DNA from: CAZEBW01 sp964510205
Lineage (GTDB): Bacteria; Chloroflexota; Anaerolineae; VGOG01
Direction: 5' to 3'
Assembly (NCBI GenBank): GCA_964510205.1
Contig: CAZEBW010000019.1
Location: 1 to 50,753, forward strand
DNA: 50,753 bases
Under the pieces are notes generated by a model. It worked only from the letters and a program-made list of their open reading frames with translations. It ran no database searches and was not told the origin of the DNA. Of the stretch, positions 7,493 to 16,800 are shown piece by piece. Both the position numbers and the translations under genes were made by a program. The first letter of the stretch is position 1; the number at the start of each line of letters is the position of its first letter.

Positions 7493-7879
7493 ATGACGGC
7501 ATCGGTGAAACAAGAACGAGAGCAGATTCTCAAAATGGTCAGCGAGGGGAAGATCTCCGCTGAGGAAGGGGCCCGACTTCTGAACGCCATTGCCTCCCAC
7601 GACCGCCCGGAACGGACAGCGAGGGTAGACGAAGCGTTGCGCGGACGCTGGCTGCGCGTGCGGGTGCTGGACATGACAGCCAACAAGCCCAGGATCAATT
7701 TCAGCTTGCCCCTGGGGCTGGTCAGCGTCGGTCTCAAGCTCGGCGCTCAGTTCGTGCCCGAACTAGCGGACATTGACCTGGACGAGTTCATGGCTGCCAT
7801 AGATGAAGGCACGCAGGGCAAGATGCTGGAAGTCGAAGACCTTGAGGACGATGAACGGGTGGAGATTTTCATCGAGTAA
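7493..7879 (+). CDS. SHOCT-like domain protein
   Basis: A 128-aa protein with an N-terminal SHOCT-like motif (EREQILKMVSEGKISAEEGA, residues 8-27) and then an unassigned alpha/beta-looking region with one hydrophobic stretch (INFSLPLGLVSVGLKLGAQF) and an acidic C-terminus. Similar proteins occur beside DUF2089 and DUF4097 genes in Chloroflexota and Firmicutes; no function is known. A strong ribosome site, GAGGAGGTG, precedes the ATG. Spacing to the previous gene is 26 nt and to the next 27 nt, consistent with one transcript. Confidence 0.75.
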   Translation: MTASVKQEREQILKMVSEGKISAEEGARLLNAIASHDRPERTARVDEALRGRWLRVRVLDMTANKPRINFSLPLGLVSVGLKLGAQFVPELADIDLDEFMAAIDEGTQGKMLEVEDLEDDERVEIFIE

Positions 7880-7906
7880 CCGCATAGCATTTTGCAGGAG
7901 GTAACG

Positions 7907-9097
7907 ATGTATCAACAAAGAGTTTCGACCTCGAAATCCCCCCGCGTGGAGGTGACTTCCTGCCAGGGAGACCTGGCCGTGACGGCGTGGGACAAGGCGG
8001 AAGTGTTGATCGAAGTACAGAGCAAGGACGTGCTGACCGTTGAAGAACGAGAGGGTACAGTGGCGCTGGCCGCTAACGGCGATTGCAGCCTGACCGTGCC
8101 AGTTGGCGCTTCCCTCGTTGTTGTCCAAGCTAAGGGCAACCTCTCCGTGCGGGGAGTTCGGGGAAGCGTGGAGGCAACTACCGTGCGGGGCGACGCCGAA
8201 GTGCGGCAAGCGGGCGCATCCGTGGAGTTCGGCGCGGTGGGCGGCGATCTGGCGGTGGAAGGGGTCAGCGGGGGGCTGTCGGCGCGGTCAGTGGCCGGCG
8301 ATGCTTACTTGCGCCAGTTGGAGGGCATGCTCTACCTGAGCAACGTCGGCGCGGACCTGATCGGCCGAGCCTGGACAGCAGGCGCGGACGTGGCGCAGGT
8401 GGGCGGCGACGTCTCGCTCAAGACAGTCTTTGCCGGGCCATTCACCTACGATCTCCAGGCGCGGGGCAATATCGTCGTCAACGCGCTGCCCGGCAGCAGC
8501 GCGGCCTTTACCGTGCGGGCGGCCAAAGGGCAGATGCGGGGCAAAGGCCTCGCTGGCGAGATGACGGAGGAAGGCCAGTGGCAGGCCGTGCTCGCCGACG
8601 GAGAGGCTCAGGTCACGCTGGCCTCCACGCACGGCAACGTGCTGCTCAAGGCCGTGGGCGAGGGAGACGAAGATCGAGAACGCGATGCCTTTGCCTTTGC
8701 AGCCGATTTTGGCAAAATCGGGGCCGAGGTTGGCATGGTTGCCCAGGAACTGGCCGGCAGCATCCAGCAGCGCGTGGCCGACAAGCTGGCCCAGATTGAT
8801 TTTGAGTCCATCGCCCACCGTGAGGCAGAAAAAGCTCGCCGACACGCGGAGCGGGAGGTGGCCAGGGCGCAGCGCATGGCAGAGAAGGCGCGGAGGAAAG
8901 CAGAGCGCGCTCGACGGAAAGCGCAGAAGAAGAGGCTGTGGCGCTTCGAGTGGGATACGGGTCGCGGCAGGCGGCGCACAGAAGGCCAGGGCCGGGCCGC
9001 CAGCGACGAGGAACGCCTGGCCGTGCTCAACATGCTGGCCGAGGGCGCCATCTCCATTCAGGAGGCCGAAATCCTCTTGCAGGCCCTTGAGGGATGA
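7907..9097 (+). CDS. DUF4097 beta-solenoid protein with basic coil and SHOCT-like tail
   Basis: The 396-aa product has three parts. Residues about 10-245 are a DUF4097-type right-handed repeat (alternating G-D-x-x-V and G-x-V-x-x steps such as GVRGSVEATTVRGDAEVRQA). Residues about 300-345 form a very basic Arg/Lys/Ala helix rich in AEKARRKAERARRKAQKK. The last 25 residues carry the same motif as the two upstream proteins (LAVLNMLAEGAISIQEAEIL). There is no signal peptide, so the protein appears cytoplasmic. The Bacillus relative YvlB lies in an envelope-stress operon. ATG 7907 was chosen because AGGAGGTAACG precedes it; an upstream in-frame TTG at 7892 would include that site. Confidence 0.8.
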   Translation: MYQQRVSTSKSPRVEVTSCQGDLAVTAWDKAEVLIEVQSKDVLTVEEREGTVALAANGDCSLTVPVGASLVVVQAKGNLSVRGVRGSVEATTVRGDAEVRQAGASVEFGAVGGDLAVEGVSGGLSARSVAGDAYLRQLEGMLYLSNVGADLIGRAWTAGADVAQVGGDVSLKTVFAGPFTYDLQARGNIVVNALPGSSAAFTVRAAKGQMRGKGLAGEMTEEGQWQAVLADGEAQVTLASTHGNVLLKAVGEGDEDRERDAFAFAADFGKIGAEVGMVAQELAGSIQQRVADKLAQIDFESIAHREAEKARRHAEREVARAQRMAEKARRKAERARRKAQKKRLWRFEWDTGRGRRRTEGQGRAASDEERLAVLNMLAEGAISIQEAEILLQALEG

Positions 9098-9100
9098 GAG

Positions 9101-10375
9101 TTGAAAACGAAAAAGGAGGCAGCATCCTGGAAACTGCCCTTTTTCACCATCTGGACGGGGCAGGCGCTTTCGCTCGTCGGCAGCAGGGCGGTTCAGTTCG
9201 CGCTGGTGTGGTGGCTCACCCAGTTGACCGGCTCGGCCACCGTGCTGGCCACGGCGTCCATGATGGCCCTGCTGCCGGAGATCCTCCTGGCCCCCCTCGC
9301 CGGCGCGTATGTGGACCGCTGGAACCGGCGCCTGGTGATGATAGTGGCCGATGGCTTGATAGCGTTGTCCTTGCTGTGGCTGGCCTATCTGTTTTGGATT
9401 GACGCCACGCAGGTCTGGCACGTGTACGTGGTTATGCTGGTGCGCGCGGTGGGCGGGAGCTTCCACTGGCCGGCCATGCACGCTTCAACCTCGCTGATGG
9501 TGCCCCAAAAGCACCTGACGCGCGTGGCGGGCTTCAACCAGACGCTGAACGGCGCGCTCAACATCGTTGGTCCGCCGCTGGGGGCGCTGTTGATGGAAGT
9601 GCTGCCGCTCCACGGCGTGGTGCTGGTGGACGTGGGCACGGCCGCGCTGGCGATTGCGCCGCTGTTCTTTGTGCACGTGCCGCAGCCCAAGCGAGACGAC
9701 GTGGGCGCGGAGAAACCGACCATTTGGGCCGACCTGCGCGAGGGCTTCCGCTACATCTGGGCTTGGCCGGGGCTGATGGTTCTGATCGGGGTGGCGATGG
9801 TGATCAAGATTGCACTGACGCCGGCCTTCTCGCTGATGCCACTCTTGGTGAGCCAGCACTTTCGCGGCGGCGCGGCGCAGTTGAGCCTGCTGGAAGCGGT
9901 GGCTGGGGCGGGTATCGTGGCCGGTGGACTCATCCTGAGCGTGTGGGGCGGCTTTCGGCGTAAGATCTACACCACCATGCTGGGCATCGTCATATTGGGC
10001 CTCAGCTTCTTGGTGCTGGGCTTCACGCCGGGGGGATTGTTCTGGCTGGCGCTGGCCAGCGTCTTAGTGCTGGGCTTGACCATCCCGCTGATAGACGGGC
10101 CGATCATGGCCATTCTTCAGACCGCAGTCGCGCCGGAGATACAGGGGCGCGTGTTCACCCTGATGAGCAGTTTGGTCTCGATCACCTCGCCCTTCAGCCT
10201 GGCCGTCGCCGGCCCGGTGAGCGATTGGCTTGGGCTTCGGGTGTGGTACGTGGCGGCAGGCGTGCTGTGCGGACTGACCGGTTTAGCCATGTTCTTCATG
10301 CCATCCCTCGTGAACATCGAGGAAAACAACGGGGTCAGCGCGGAGGAAAAGCCGCCCGCCTCAGCCGAGGCCTGA
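9101..10375 (+). CDS. MFS transporter, EntS/MFS_3-like
   Basis: A 424-aa major facilitator protein with about 12 hydrophobic segments. The N-terminal half shows the family motif after TM2 (LAGAYVDRWNRRLVMIVADG), and the layout fits the MFS_3 group of drug, macrolide and enterobactin exporters. The substrate cannot be read from the sequence. The start appears to be TTG 9101, three bases after the preceding stop, with GAGGGATGAGAG as ribosome site, so it is translationally linked to the DUF4097 gene. A clear terminator follows. An envelope-sensing role for the operon with efflux as output is plausible but is inference. Confidence 0.88.
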   Translation: MKTKKEAASWKLPFFTIWTGQALSLVGSRAVQFALVWWLTQLTGSATVLATASMMALLPEILLAPLAGAYVDRWNRRLVMIVADGLIALSLLWLAYLFWIDATQVWHVYVVMLVRAVGGSFHWPAMHASTSLMVPQKHLTRVAGFNQTLNGALNIVGPPLGALLMEVLPLHGVVLVDVGTAALAIAPLFFVHVPQPKRDDVGAEKPTIWADLREGFRYIWAWPGLMVLIGVAMVIKIALTPAFSLMPLLVSQHFRGGAAQLSLLEAVAGAGIVAGGLILSVWGGFRRKIYTTMLGIVILGLSFLVLGFTPGGLFWLALASVLVLGLTIPLIDGPIMAILQTAVAPEIQGRVFTLMSSLVSITSPFSLAVAGPVSDWLGLRVWYVAAGVLCGLTGLAMFFMPSLVNIEENNGVSAEEKPPASAEA

Positions 10376-10393
10376 CGGCAGCAACAGTGAAGA

Positions 10394-10419
10394 AGCCCTG
10401 GCAAAACGCCAGGGCTTTT
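10394..10419 (+). terminator. Rho-independent terminator of the DUF2089-MFS operon
   Basis: A perfect 9-bp G+C-rich stem (AGCCCTGGC at 10394-10402, GCCAGGGCT at 10408-10416), 5-nt loop and a T-run (TTTT) immediately after it. It lies 19 nt past the transporter stop codon. Confidence 0.9.
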
Positions 10420-10438
10420 GCTTTGCGACGAGGCGTGG

Positions 10439-10444
10439 TATAAT
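10439..10444 (+). promoter_or_regulatory. Possible -10 box for the DUF92 gene
   Basis: A perfect TATAAT lies 43 nt before the start of the DUF92 gene and just after the upstream terminator. No good -35 is visible at the usual distance; that position falls in the terminator T-run. Confidence 0.4.
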
Positions 10445-10486
10445 ACCCGCTAATCTCCCACGTGATAGACCTGCGAGGTAAGGACC

Positions 10487-11446
10487 TTGAACTTGTGGCA
10501 ACTGACTTTCGGCGTGGCCCTCAGCGCCATCATCGGCTGGGCGGGCTATCGGCGGCAATCGCTCTCCCGCAGCGGCGTGGTGGGCGCCATCGTCGTGGGC
10601 GCTCTCACCTTCGGCCTGGGCGGATGGACCTGGGGACTGCTGCTGATCGCTTTCTTCGTCTCCTCCAGCGCACTCTCCCACTACCGCGAGGCCGACAAGC
10701 GAGGGTTGGCCGAGAAATTCGCCAAGACCGGCCAGCGCGACCTGGGCCAGGCCCTGGCCAACGGAGGCTGGGGGGCGATTTTGGCCATCGCCTATTTCCG
10801 CCAGCCCGACCCCACGCTCTTCGCCGCCTTCGTGGGGGCCATGGCCGCCGTCAACGCCGATACCTGGGCCACGGAGTTGGGCGTGCTGAGTCCCGCGCCG
10901 CCCCGCCTGATCACTACCGGCCAGAGGGTGCCCGTCGGCGCCTCGGGAGGGGTGACCGCTCTGGGGACAATGGCGGCTTTGAGCGGCGGTCTTCTCATTG
11001 GCATAGCGGCTCTGGTTCTGGGACAGGTGGAAGCGACCTGTGGAAGCGGGGCATTGGATGGAGGCTCCCTCTGGCTGGTACCCATCGGGGTTCTTGGCGG
11101 CCTGGCCGGCGCCACTTTCGACAGCCTGTTGGGGGCTACGGTGCAGGGGATCTACTACTGTCCCCGCTGTCAGAAGGAGACCGAAAGCAAGGTGCATGGC
11201 TGTGGCCAGCAACCACCCGCAGCACCGCGCGGGCCGAAGAGGGTCTCGAAGTCAGTCCATCTCTCCGGCGTGAGCGTGTGGAATTGCCAGGAAGCCTCTT
11301 GCGGTTGGTCTGGACTCATTGTCTCCGCTTCTTCTCTGAAAGGATGTGCCATAGTGGCAGGGCTGCCGCTAGAAAACAAACTCACATGCAATCGCGGTGA
11401 CTGTTCCACAATTGGTGAGGATGGTGGTAGAATAAGGCATCTCTAG
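10487..11446 (+). CDS. DUF92 (TIGR00297) membrane protein with abnormal C-terminus
   Basis: The 319-aa product has several hydrophobic segments and the DUF92 hallmarks SRSGVVGAIVVGALTFGLGG, VNADTWATELG and GGLAGATFDSLLGATVQG, followed by YYCPRC. This family includes plant VTE6 phytyl-phosphate kinase, so an isoprenoid or lipid-phosphate kinase role is possible. Family members usually end shortly after the Cys-rich segment with one more hydrophobic helix. Here about 85 residues of unrelated, Ser/Cys-rich sequence (from about residue 235) replace that ending, close to the A+T-rich restriction-modification island. A frameshift or a truncation by insertion is likely. The start is TTG 10487 with GAGGTAAGGA upstream. 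Confidence 0.75.
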   Translation: MNLWQLTFGVALSAIIGWAGYRRQSLSRSGVVGAIVVGALTFGLGGWTWGLLLIAFFVSSSALSHYREADKRGLAEKFAKTGQRDLGQALANGGWGAILAIAYFRQPDPTLFAAFVGAMAAVNADTWATELGVLSPAPPRLITTGQRVPVGASGGVTALGTMAALSGGLLIGIAALVLGQVEATCGSGALDGGSLWLVPIGVLGGLAGATFDSLLGATVQGIYYCPRCQKETESKVHGCGQQPPAAPRGPKRVSKSVHLSGVSVWNCQEASCGWSGLIVSASSLKGCAIVAGLPLENKLTCNRGDCSTIGEDGGRIRHL

Positions 11447-11478
11447 AGAGAGGTGCCCCATGCGTCTTAGAACGACAC

Positions 11479-11507
11479 TTGACAAGGAGAACACTATATG
11501 CTATAAT
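11479..11507 (+). promoter_or_regulatory. Consensus promoter of the phd-methyltransferase pair, with palindrome
   Basis: TTGACA (11479-11484) and TATAAT (11502-11507), both perfect, with 17-nt spacing. Directly after the -10 is the palindrome TTAGCTAA (11508-11515), at the start-site position, a plausible operator for the Phd-like protein encoded next. Confidence 0.85.
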
Positions 11508-11557
11508 TTAGCTAATTTGTTTAGTTCAACCATTTTAGCCACTGACTTGGAGGGCCT

Positions 11558-11812
11558 ATGACAACCAAGACGATCGGTTCGACTCAAGCCCAAAACAACT
11601 TTGGTCAAGTACTAGATGACGTCAATCACAACCATACCCGTTACATTATCGAGCGTCGAGGTATCCCCCAAGCTATCATTATCAATCTTGACGACCTCGC
11701 TAGTTTGCTAGCTGACCAGAATGAACGCCAACAGATGAGCAGGATTGTCTCGGAGGTTCGTCCCCAGTACCGCTTGGGACGAGTTCTCAAATCAGCAAAG
11801 GATTCACACTAA
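11558..11812 (+). CDS. Phd/YefM-family antitoxin-like protein
   Basis: An 84-aa protein with the Phd/YefM fold: the N-terminal strand-helix (STQAQNNFGQVLDDVNHNHT) and the second strand IIERRGIPQAIIINLDDLAS. These proteins bind operator DNA through the N-terminal part and neutralise a toxin through the disordered C-terminal tail. No RelE, Doc, YoeB or PIN toxin is found next to it; instead a DNA methyltransferase starts 28 nt downstream. It could therefore act as a repressor of the restriction-modification genes, in the position where C proteins usually sit, or be an orphan antitoxin. Base composition is A+T-richer than the flanks. GGAGG precedes the ATG. Confidence 0.85.
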   Translation: MTTKTIGSTQAQNNFGQVLDDVNHNHTRYIIERRGIPQAIIINLDDLASLLADQNERQQMSRIVSEVRPQYRLGRVLKSAKDSH

Positions 11813-11840
11813 TCATCGCCGCTACACGAGGAGCACAAAA

Positions 11841-13202
11841 ATGATCAATGGGGAGTTCCAGCGCGAGAGGGCAAAGCAACTACAGCTATTCGAGCTACCA
11901 GATAACGGCAGTTCGAGTTTCAATGATCCTGCTTTCAGCAACAACAAAGAGCTACCTATTCATCGATGGGTACCTTGGATTGCTGGTTTTTCCGCCGACT
12001 TCGTTCACGATGCCCTTAGCAGATATCTACCGAGCAAGGGCACAATCTTGGATCCTTTCTGTGGGGTAGGCACCACTCTTATAGAAGCAGCATTACTCGG
12101 CCACAAGGCAGTAGGCTTCGAAATCAATCCATACGCAGACTTTGTTTGTCGCACAAAAACACACTCTCATCAGCAAGACGTCGAAGGGTTGCATGATGAA
12201 ATTTCAAGATTCCAGAGATTCTATGAAAAGAGAATGGCATCTGGCTATGTGCCAAGAAGCAGACCACCCCAGGGATTTAGAACAAGATCTAGGTTCTACA
12301 GCCGAAAAATCCTGCGCAAGGTCCTGATCTTCTACGACTACGTTGGTACCATCCGAGATGACGACCTACGTGACCTATTCAGATTGGCATTCGCTTCGAC
12401 AATGATCAGTTATTCAAACTATTCCTATGAACCAAGCCTAGGCAGACGAGTAAGTGCGGGGAAAAAAGAAATCCATGATTTTCCAGTGGATCAGGCAATC
12501 CTAAGTAAACTCAGAGAAATCGCAGAGGACATAACCTGGTTCAAGAAGCACCTCCCGAATGGAAAAACTGGAGTCGAAGTTATTAATGATTCCTTCCTAC
12601 GCTATGAAGCCTATCTACAAGCTGAATCTGTCGACTTGATCATTACATCACCACCTTACTTGAACAACTATCACTACAACCGAAACACACGGCCGCAACT
12701 ATATTGGTTGGGCTATGCAGAATGCCCTAAGGACCTGAAACCCCTCGAACTTTCAAACTTCGGTAAGTACTGGCAGACAGTCCGTACCCACGAAGGCATA
12801 GATCTGGATTTTGCCTTGCCAGATACAGACATAGCTGAGAGATTACAAACACTCAGACAGGCCAACTCCGGCAAAGGTGTCTACGGGGGCAAAGGATGGG
12901 CCAACTATGCTGCCTCATACTTCAATGACTGTTACGCTTTTGCAAAAGGCATAAGCCATACACTTAAACCTGGAGGCGTGGCCTTAGTTGTAATTGGGAA
13001 TAGCATACTACAAGGCATCCTCATACCAACAGATCACTACTTTGGAAAAATCGCCGAGTCTATAGGACTTGAGCTAGTCGGGATTGATATACCACGAGCC
13101 ACTCGTGTCGGTAACAGCATCATCCAGTCGGACGTGCGGGTAGCTAAAGCCCAGGATGCTGATCAATTGTACGAAGCTGTAGTCGAGTTAAGAAAGGGTT
13201 GA
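11841..13202 (+). CDS. DNA adenine-N6/cytosine-N4 methyltransferase (type II R-M)
   Basis: The 453-aa product has the AdoMet-binding motif I (DPFCGVGTT, residues 71-79, with GFEINPYAD as motif II) followed by catalytic motif IV TSPPY near residue 269. An N-terminal segment, HRWVPWIAGFSADFVHDAL, is typical of this methylase group. The motif order (I before IV) and the SPPY tetrad suggest an amino-methyltransferase, more often N4-cytosine. About 200 residues between motifs I and IV probably include target recognition. It would protect the host from the convergent endonuclease, with which its 3' end overlaps by 15 nt. ATG 11841 follows GAGGAG; an ORF start at 11745 would overlap the phd gene and is unlikely. 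Codon use is A+T-rich, a sign of transfer. Confidence 0.88.
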   Translation: MINGEFQRERAKQLQLFELPDNGSSSFNDPAFSNNKELPIHRWVPWIAGFSADFVHDALSRYLPSKGTILDPFCGVGTTLIEAALLGHKAVGFEINPYADFVCRTKTHSHQQDVEGLHDEISRFQRFYEKRMASGYVPRSRPPQGFRTRSRFYSRKILRKVLIFYDYVGTIRDDDLRDLFRLAFASTMISYSNYSYEPSLGRRVSAGKKEIHDFPVDQAILSKLREIAEDITWFKKHLPNGKTGVEVINDSFLRYEAYLQAESVDLIITSPPYLNNYHYNRNTRPQLYWLGYAECPKDLKPLELSNFGKYWQTVRTHEGIDLDFALPDTDIAERLQTLRQANSGKGVYGGKGWANYAASYFNDCYAFAKGISHTLKPGGVALVVIGNSILQGILIPTDHYFGKIAESIGLELVGIDIPRATRVGNSIIQSDVRVAKAQDADQLYEAVVELRKG

Positions 13203-13817
13203 TGCCGCAAAGTATCGCTGAATCTTCGCGAGTATGTTCTTACGGCTTGGTGGTTCCCCAGTCAATCGCCCTACCCATAACCTACCAGGATGTAGGACAT
13301 CCCATTCAGATGGTGCCTGGTCATATCGACCGGAACCAGGATCATGATTACCGAAACCATCCACAATGGAGTTCCAAAGCGGCTTATGCTTCCTAATCAG
13401 CTCCGACTCTACAGGCACGATTAGATCACTCAGAGCCCCCTGCAAAATCATCAACCTGCAACGAAAATCATCAGTCTGCAGGCTAGCTCCTCGCTCTATG
13501 CTCCTCATGTGTTCCCGAAGTCTGCTGAAAAGCTTTGTTTTTTCGGAGCTCGTGGTTCGGCCTGTTCTACGTCCCGGCGGTACTGCCTTACCCACATAGA
13601 TCGGTCGAACACAGACTTGCTCATTAAGCTCTGCCAATGGCCTGTAGAGCTCAAAATCACCACGATAGTATAGTGCATAAACCCCACACCCAACAAATAC
13701 AGGGGTTGGCAGGGCAAGTACAGGTGTATCCTCGAAAAAAGCAACAGCTTCATCTACTACGCTCTTGAGCTTGGGTAGCTCAAAGACGTGTAGTTCGTAC
13801 CTGAATCTATCCGTCAT
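13188..13817 (-). CDS. Eco29kI-like GIY-YIG type II restriction endonuclease
   Basis: The 209-aa product shows the Eco29kI/NgoMIII pattern of GIY-YIG nucleases. GVYALYYRG (GIY equivalent, Tyr48) is followed by RPIYVGKAVPPGRR (YIG equivalent, Tyr74), then LFSRLREHMRSI (Arg99 and His103), a catalytic Glu at 137 in PVESEL and Asn149 in PLWNS. The His-to-Arg and Glu-to-Asn spacings agree with those I recall for Eco29kI (CCGC^GG), but specificity cannot be inferred here. It is convergent with the methyltransferase and the stop regions overlap. Known Eco29kI systems pair with a C5-cytosine methylase, so an amino-methylase partner is unusual. GGAG lies before the ATG. Transcription may come by readthrough from the A2M gene upstream, or from a weak promoter I could not identify. 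Confidence 0.85.
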   Translation of the reverse strand: MTDRFRYELHVFELPKLKSVVDEAVAFFEDTPVLALPTPVFVGCGVYALYYRGDFELYRPLAELNEQVCVRPIYVGKAVPPGRRTGRTTSSEKTKLFSRLREHMRSIERGASLQTDDFRCRLMILQGALSDLIVPVESELIRKHKPLWNSIVDGFGNHDPGSGRYDQAPSEWDVLHPGRLWVGRLTGEPPSRKNILAKIQRYFAASTLS

Positions 13818-13887
13818 TTGATGCTCCGACTGCCAAGACTATGGCTGACTGAGTGATTTTGGTACACCGCCCAATGCGAACCTTTGC

Positions 13888-16800
13888 CTATCTGCCGCCA
13901 GTAACGGTGAACTTCCCCCCATCGCTGCGGCCGAAGACCTCGGGGAAGTACATCTCGTAGGCGTTGGCGGGCATGACCAGGAACTCGCCAGGCACGCTGG
14001 CCCGCATCAGATAAGTGTACTCGTAGGTGCCCTTGGGCAGATAGGTGGCGAAGAGGACGACTTTCTCGTCGCGCATCTGGGTGTTGCTGAACCACCACCA
14101 GCCCCACCCCTCGTCCACCCGCGCCAGCTCAGGAGGCTGGCCCACCACGCTGGTGGTCTTGAGGCTGATGTCCACGCCCTCACAGCCGGCTGGCAAGGGG
14201 TCCTCCACCACCAGGTAGTGCAGGCTGCTGGGGGCGATGAGGGTCAGTTTGACCTGGATCACGTCGCCCACCTCCGCTCCGTCCACGAAGCGCTGCGGAT
14301 CCTCAACGGGCGAGTACTGGCGGGCCACGATGATGCCCCGATTCAAAGCCTCTACCTCCTCCACGGGCAGGAAGTAGCGCAGGTAGATGCCGTAGTAGAG
14401 CCAACCTTTGCCCGCCGGTTCCGCGCGCTCGATGAGCAGCCGATTGGCCTCGTCCTTCAGCAGATCAGCTACCTCTACCTGAAGTCTACGTGTCTCGTCC
14501 ACGTCCGCCGTGGTCACCCGACCCTCGCTCAGCAGTTCCTGATTGAGGCTGACGCGATAGGCGTAGTCTGCCTCCAGCTCCCCGCTGGCCACCATCCAGT
14601 CGGTCAGGGCGATGAGCGACCAGGCCGTCTCCTGGGTGGAGAGCCAGTGACCCTCCTTACGAGCCACCATCAGCCAGCGCACCACGTTGGGGGCGAGGCC
14701 GCTGTCGGGAGCCAGCCGCGCCAGGGCGGCCAGCACGATGGCCGTGGAACGGGTGTCGGTGTTCATGGTCCAGTAGTCCACCGACTCTTCCTCCCAGTGG
14801 GCGCCGGTGGCGCTGAGGACGGCGGCGCTGGTCAGATCGCTGAGGAGGGCGTCTACCCTCTCCCGCTGCTCAGGGGCCAGGGCGCCCAAAGCCATGGCCA
14901 GGAAAGCTTTGCCGTAGTTGCCCAACATCCCGCGCCGCTCGTAAAGGGCCACGCTGCGGCCCAGGTCGCCCTGCCCGTACTCGGCCAGAACGTAGAGGAC
15001 GAAGGCCTGGGTATTGGCCTCGTGGGGCTCTTTCAACTCGGCGGGACGCTTCAGGCTGCCGCGCAGGAACTCGGCGGCGCGGTCCATCACCTCCCGATCC
15101 ACCACGAAATCCGCCCGCTGGGCCTCGGTCAGGCCCAGGAGGACGTAGGCGGTGAGGAAGGCGTTGCTCTCGTCGTTCAGCCACCAGCCCCAGCCGCCGT
15201 CGTAGTGCTGCTCGGTGTAGATGCGCTGCAGGGCGATGCTCACTTGCTGGGGCAGGCGCGCCGCCAGCTCTGCATCTTCGATGCCCAAGTTCCTGAGGGC
15301 GCGGTAGGTCATCACGTTGGGCAGGAAGCGACTCACCGTCTGCTCGATGCACTCGTAGGGATAGTGCTCCAGGTACTCCAAACCATCGCGCATTCCTGCC
15401 GCCAGCGAGGGATCCAACTGCACCGTCAGCTCGCCCTGGGTGGGATCGTGGCGCCGGGGCAGGTAGACGACCTCCAGCCGCGCCCCCGCCTCGTCCAACG
15501 TCCCGGCGGTGGCCACCACCTCGGGCGCGGAGTAGTGATAGACGGGCAGGGTGATCTCTACCGCGTCGGACAGACCGCCGCCCTGAGCCGTGAAGAGCAG
15601 CGTGGTCTCCTCTGCGACCGCTGCCCCCCCTCTTTCCCCCCCAACTTTGGGGGGGAGGACCGTCACCGGCCAACTCACCTTCTGCTTGCCGTGGGCGGGC
15701 ACCTCCACTTGCTGGGCGCCGCCCTCGACCTCCAGACCCTCGGCTGATAGCGACACCCCCACTTCGAGGACCTGGTCGGTGTTGTTGTGGACCACGGCCG
15801 ACAGCGTGGCCTGGTCGCCGATGACGAAGAAGCGAGGGGCCACGGGCCGGATCAGCAGGTCCAGAGTGCTGATGACGTCGTTGGTGACCTCTCCCACCTC
15901 AGTGGCCGCCGTGACGCCCTTGACGCCCAATCGCCAAGTGGTCAGGTTGTCGGGCAGTTGCACCGAAACCTGGGCATGGCCATTCTCGTCGGTGCGCACC
16001 GCTGGGTTCCAGTAGGCGGTTTCGGGGAACTCAGTCCGTACCAATCCCGCCGCGGCCGCCTTCTCAAGTCCATCCCCTCCCTTGGCCCTCTGGGCGATGA
16101 GCACATTTTTCTGATCCACCGACAGGGCCAGGCTGGTCGCCGTCTGCACGCCCACGCCGCGCTGGCCGTAGAAATGATCCACCAGGGTGGGCGCGCCCGC
16201 GTCAGAAAGAGCCAGCACCGAGAGGTCCACCAGGGCCAGCGCCAGTTCGGCGGTCACGCCCTCGCCTCGATAGTCGGTGGCGCGGATGTCGTAAGTCACC
16301 GTCTCCCGTGGGCCGTAGCGACCCTTGTCGGGCGTGATGGTGATCTGCAGCTCCTTTTCCACGGTGGACACCGGCAGGCTGGCGTAGCCCATCTTGAAGG
16401 AAGCCAGCGGGTTGGTCTCGTCTTGGCCCTTGACGATGACGATCGAAACGTAGACATTGGGCGCGTGCTCGGAGAGGATGGGGATCTCGAGCAGCTCGCT
16501 GTTGGTGCGCAAGGTGAGCAACTGATGGCTCATGATGCGCCCGCGCTCGATGGTGAGGAGGGCCTTCACTTCTCCCTGGTAGGGCGAGGGGATGAGGATT
16601 TGGGCCACATCTCCCGGCGCGTAGGACTCCTTGTCGGCGATCAGCTCGATGCGGTTGTGGCTTTCCTGCCGCCAGCTAACGAACTCGCGGCTGCTGATCC
16701 AGAGGTAGGTGGCGCTGCGGATCTCGTTCTCCTTCTCATCATACCCCACGGCCACCACCTTGTAGCTCCCGCCCTTCTCGGGGACGAAGGCGGCTGCGGC

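Noticed and set aside
11558..11812. A classic type II toxin-antitoxin pair.
   Set aside because: The Phd-like protein is clear, but the next gene is a DNA methyltransferase and no toxin of a known family is visible in either direction.
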